DNA of 6,839 bases from Mucilaginibacter sp. UBA4741 (GTDB lineage: Bacteria > Bacteroidota > Bacteroidia > Sphingobacteriales > Sphingobacteriaceae): the NCBI GenBank assembly GCA_002403905.1, contig DHIR01000294.1, positions 1-6,839 of the forward strand, given 5' to 3'. Shown piece by piece: positions 6,292 through 6,839 of this stretch; positions within the stretch are counted from its first letter, which is position 1, and the number at the start of each line of letters is the position of its first letter. A model generated the notes under the pieces. That model searched no databases and was not told where the DNA came from. It saw only the letters and a list, made by a program, of their open reading frames with translations. Made by a program: the position numbers and the translations under genes.

Positions 6292-6705
6292 TTAAAATAA
6301 AGCCCTATAAGTAAATTTCCATTTATTAAAAGTGATAAGAAAAGATTCATTTAAATGGGTGAAATACTTTCTGTTTGATTCTATTAAATTTTTTTGATTT
6401 TCATATCTAAGGATGTTTTCTGATAAAAGAGAGTTAAAAATAACAGGATTTAAAACACTCATATATTCTTTAAGTAAATCGAAATCTTTATTATTTAATT
6501 CAGAAATTGGCAAAATTAAGTAATCGTTAACCACTTTGGGGTTTGTATTGTCGTCTTTCTTCTGATGGGTTTTTAAAATATCTTGTAAAGCATTACAATA
6601 GCTTGCCAATTTTTGAGGAATTGTTTCGCCATGGAATGTATATTGAAGGGTATTGATAATTTTATATGTTTCTCCAATACTTTTATTACGCAAGTCATTA
6701 GCCAC
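6292..6705 (-). CDS. Hypothetical protein, AT-rich, probably 5'-incomplete
   Basis: I do not recognise this 137-residue product. It is soluble and mostly helical by composition, rich in Asn, Lys and Leu, with no signal peptide or membrane segment. The only start in frame is a GTG at 6705, which is unlikely to be the true start: the same frame stays open to 6834 and reads like protein (S-N-L-W-S-A-L-E-Y-L, then T-F-K-D-A-R-E-F-I-E) with no ATG before an in-frame TAA at 6837-6835. The gene may therefore be a frameshifted or broken 3' part of a longer gene extending out of the window. Its base composition is visibly lower in GC than the fucosidase and rlmF genes, suggesting a separate origin. 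It converges on the fucosidase, 51 bp apart, with no clear terminator between them. Confidence 0.5.
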   Translation of the reverse strand: MANDLRNKSIGETYKIINTLQYTFHGETIPQKLASYCNALQDILKTHQKKDDNTNPKVVNDYLILPISELNNKDFDLLKEYMSVLNPVIFNSLLSENILRYENQKNLIESNRKYFTHLNESFLITFNKWKFTYRALF

Positions 6706-6839
6706 TTTTTCTGACTCAATAAATTCTCTAGCATCCTTAAAAGTTTTTTGATGAAAAACTGTTAGGTATTCGAGCGCTGACCAAAGATTACTAAATGCTA
6801 TTCTTCTCTTATTTCTATAATGTACTCCCCATTGTTAGG
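6706..6839 (-). other. Open coding-like extension upstream of the hypothetical gene, with a second frame ending at 6798
   Basis: Two minus-strand frames look coding here. The frame of the downstream hypothetical gene is open from 6834 to 6706. A different frame enters from the right edge, reads P-N-N-G-E-Y-I-I-E-I-R-E-E and stops with TAG at 6800-6798. Either an upstream gene ends at 6798 and overlaps the next, or one gene has been split by a one-base frameshift close to 6800. The sequence beyond the edge is needed to decide. Confidence 0.35.

Noticed and set aside
1..6839. CRISPR array, tRNA or rRNA genes, or a defence operon
   Set aside because: No regularly spaced direct repeats, no tRNA-like cloverleaf sequence and no defence-type domains were seen on either strand.

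Overview
The window looks like chromosomal DNA of a Bacteroidota, most probably a Sphingobacteriaceae (Mucilaginibacter/Pedobacter-like) member. The pointers are moderate GC, A-rich ribosome-binding regions, a promoter that fits the Bacteroidetes TTG-N19-TAnnTTTG pattern, secreted glycan-active enzymes with Sec signals ending in A-Q, and a Crp/Fnr regulator of the type common in this phylum. This placement is inferred from sequence character, not from a search.

Layout, left to right. (1) 1-528, minus: a Crp/Fnr-family regulator with an FNR-like cysteine cluster. It stops before its DNA-binding domain, and a different frame resumes family-like sequence just at the window edge, so it looks frameshifted. 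(2) 529-804: a very AT-rich gene-free stretch holding an FNR-box-like dyad and a second, larger dyad. (3) 813-1861: a complete 1049-bp IS982-family insertion sequence with 15-bp perfect terminal inverted repeats, an 8-bp target duplication and an intact DDE transposase (minus). (4) 1845-3626, minus: a secreted GH71/GH99-like (beta/alpha)8 protein with a C-terminal CBM9-like domain; the IS landed in its last codon, and the IS end now supplies its stop. (5) 3637-4599, minus: rlmF, the 23S rRNA m6A1618 methyltransferase, 10 bp upstream of the GH gene. (6) 4600-4728: a divergent intergenic region with a good plus-strand promoter. (7) 4729-6240, plus: a secreted GH29 alpha-L-fucosidase. (8) 6292 to the right edge, minus: an unrecognised, markedly AT-rich coding region whose open frame runs well beyond its only plausible in-window start.

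How the genes fit together. The fucosidase and the GH71/99-like protein are both exported and point to fucosylated or complex glycan breakdown, but no SusC/SusD pair or sugar regulator lies in the window, so a polysaccharide utilisation locus cannot be claimed. rlmF is a housekeeping rRNA modification gene that probably shares a transcript with the GH gene. Before the IS arrived, rlmF, the GH gene and the Crp/Fnr gene lay in one direction, with about 280 bp between the last two. No defence system, CRISPR array or RNA gene was found. The most informative signals are the base-level record of the IS insertion, the apparent frameshifts at both window edges, and the dyads upstream of the Fnr-like gene.
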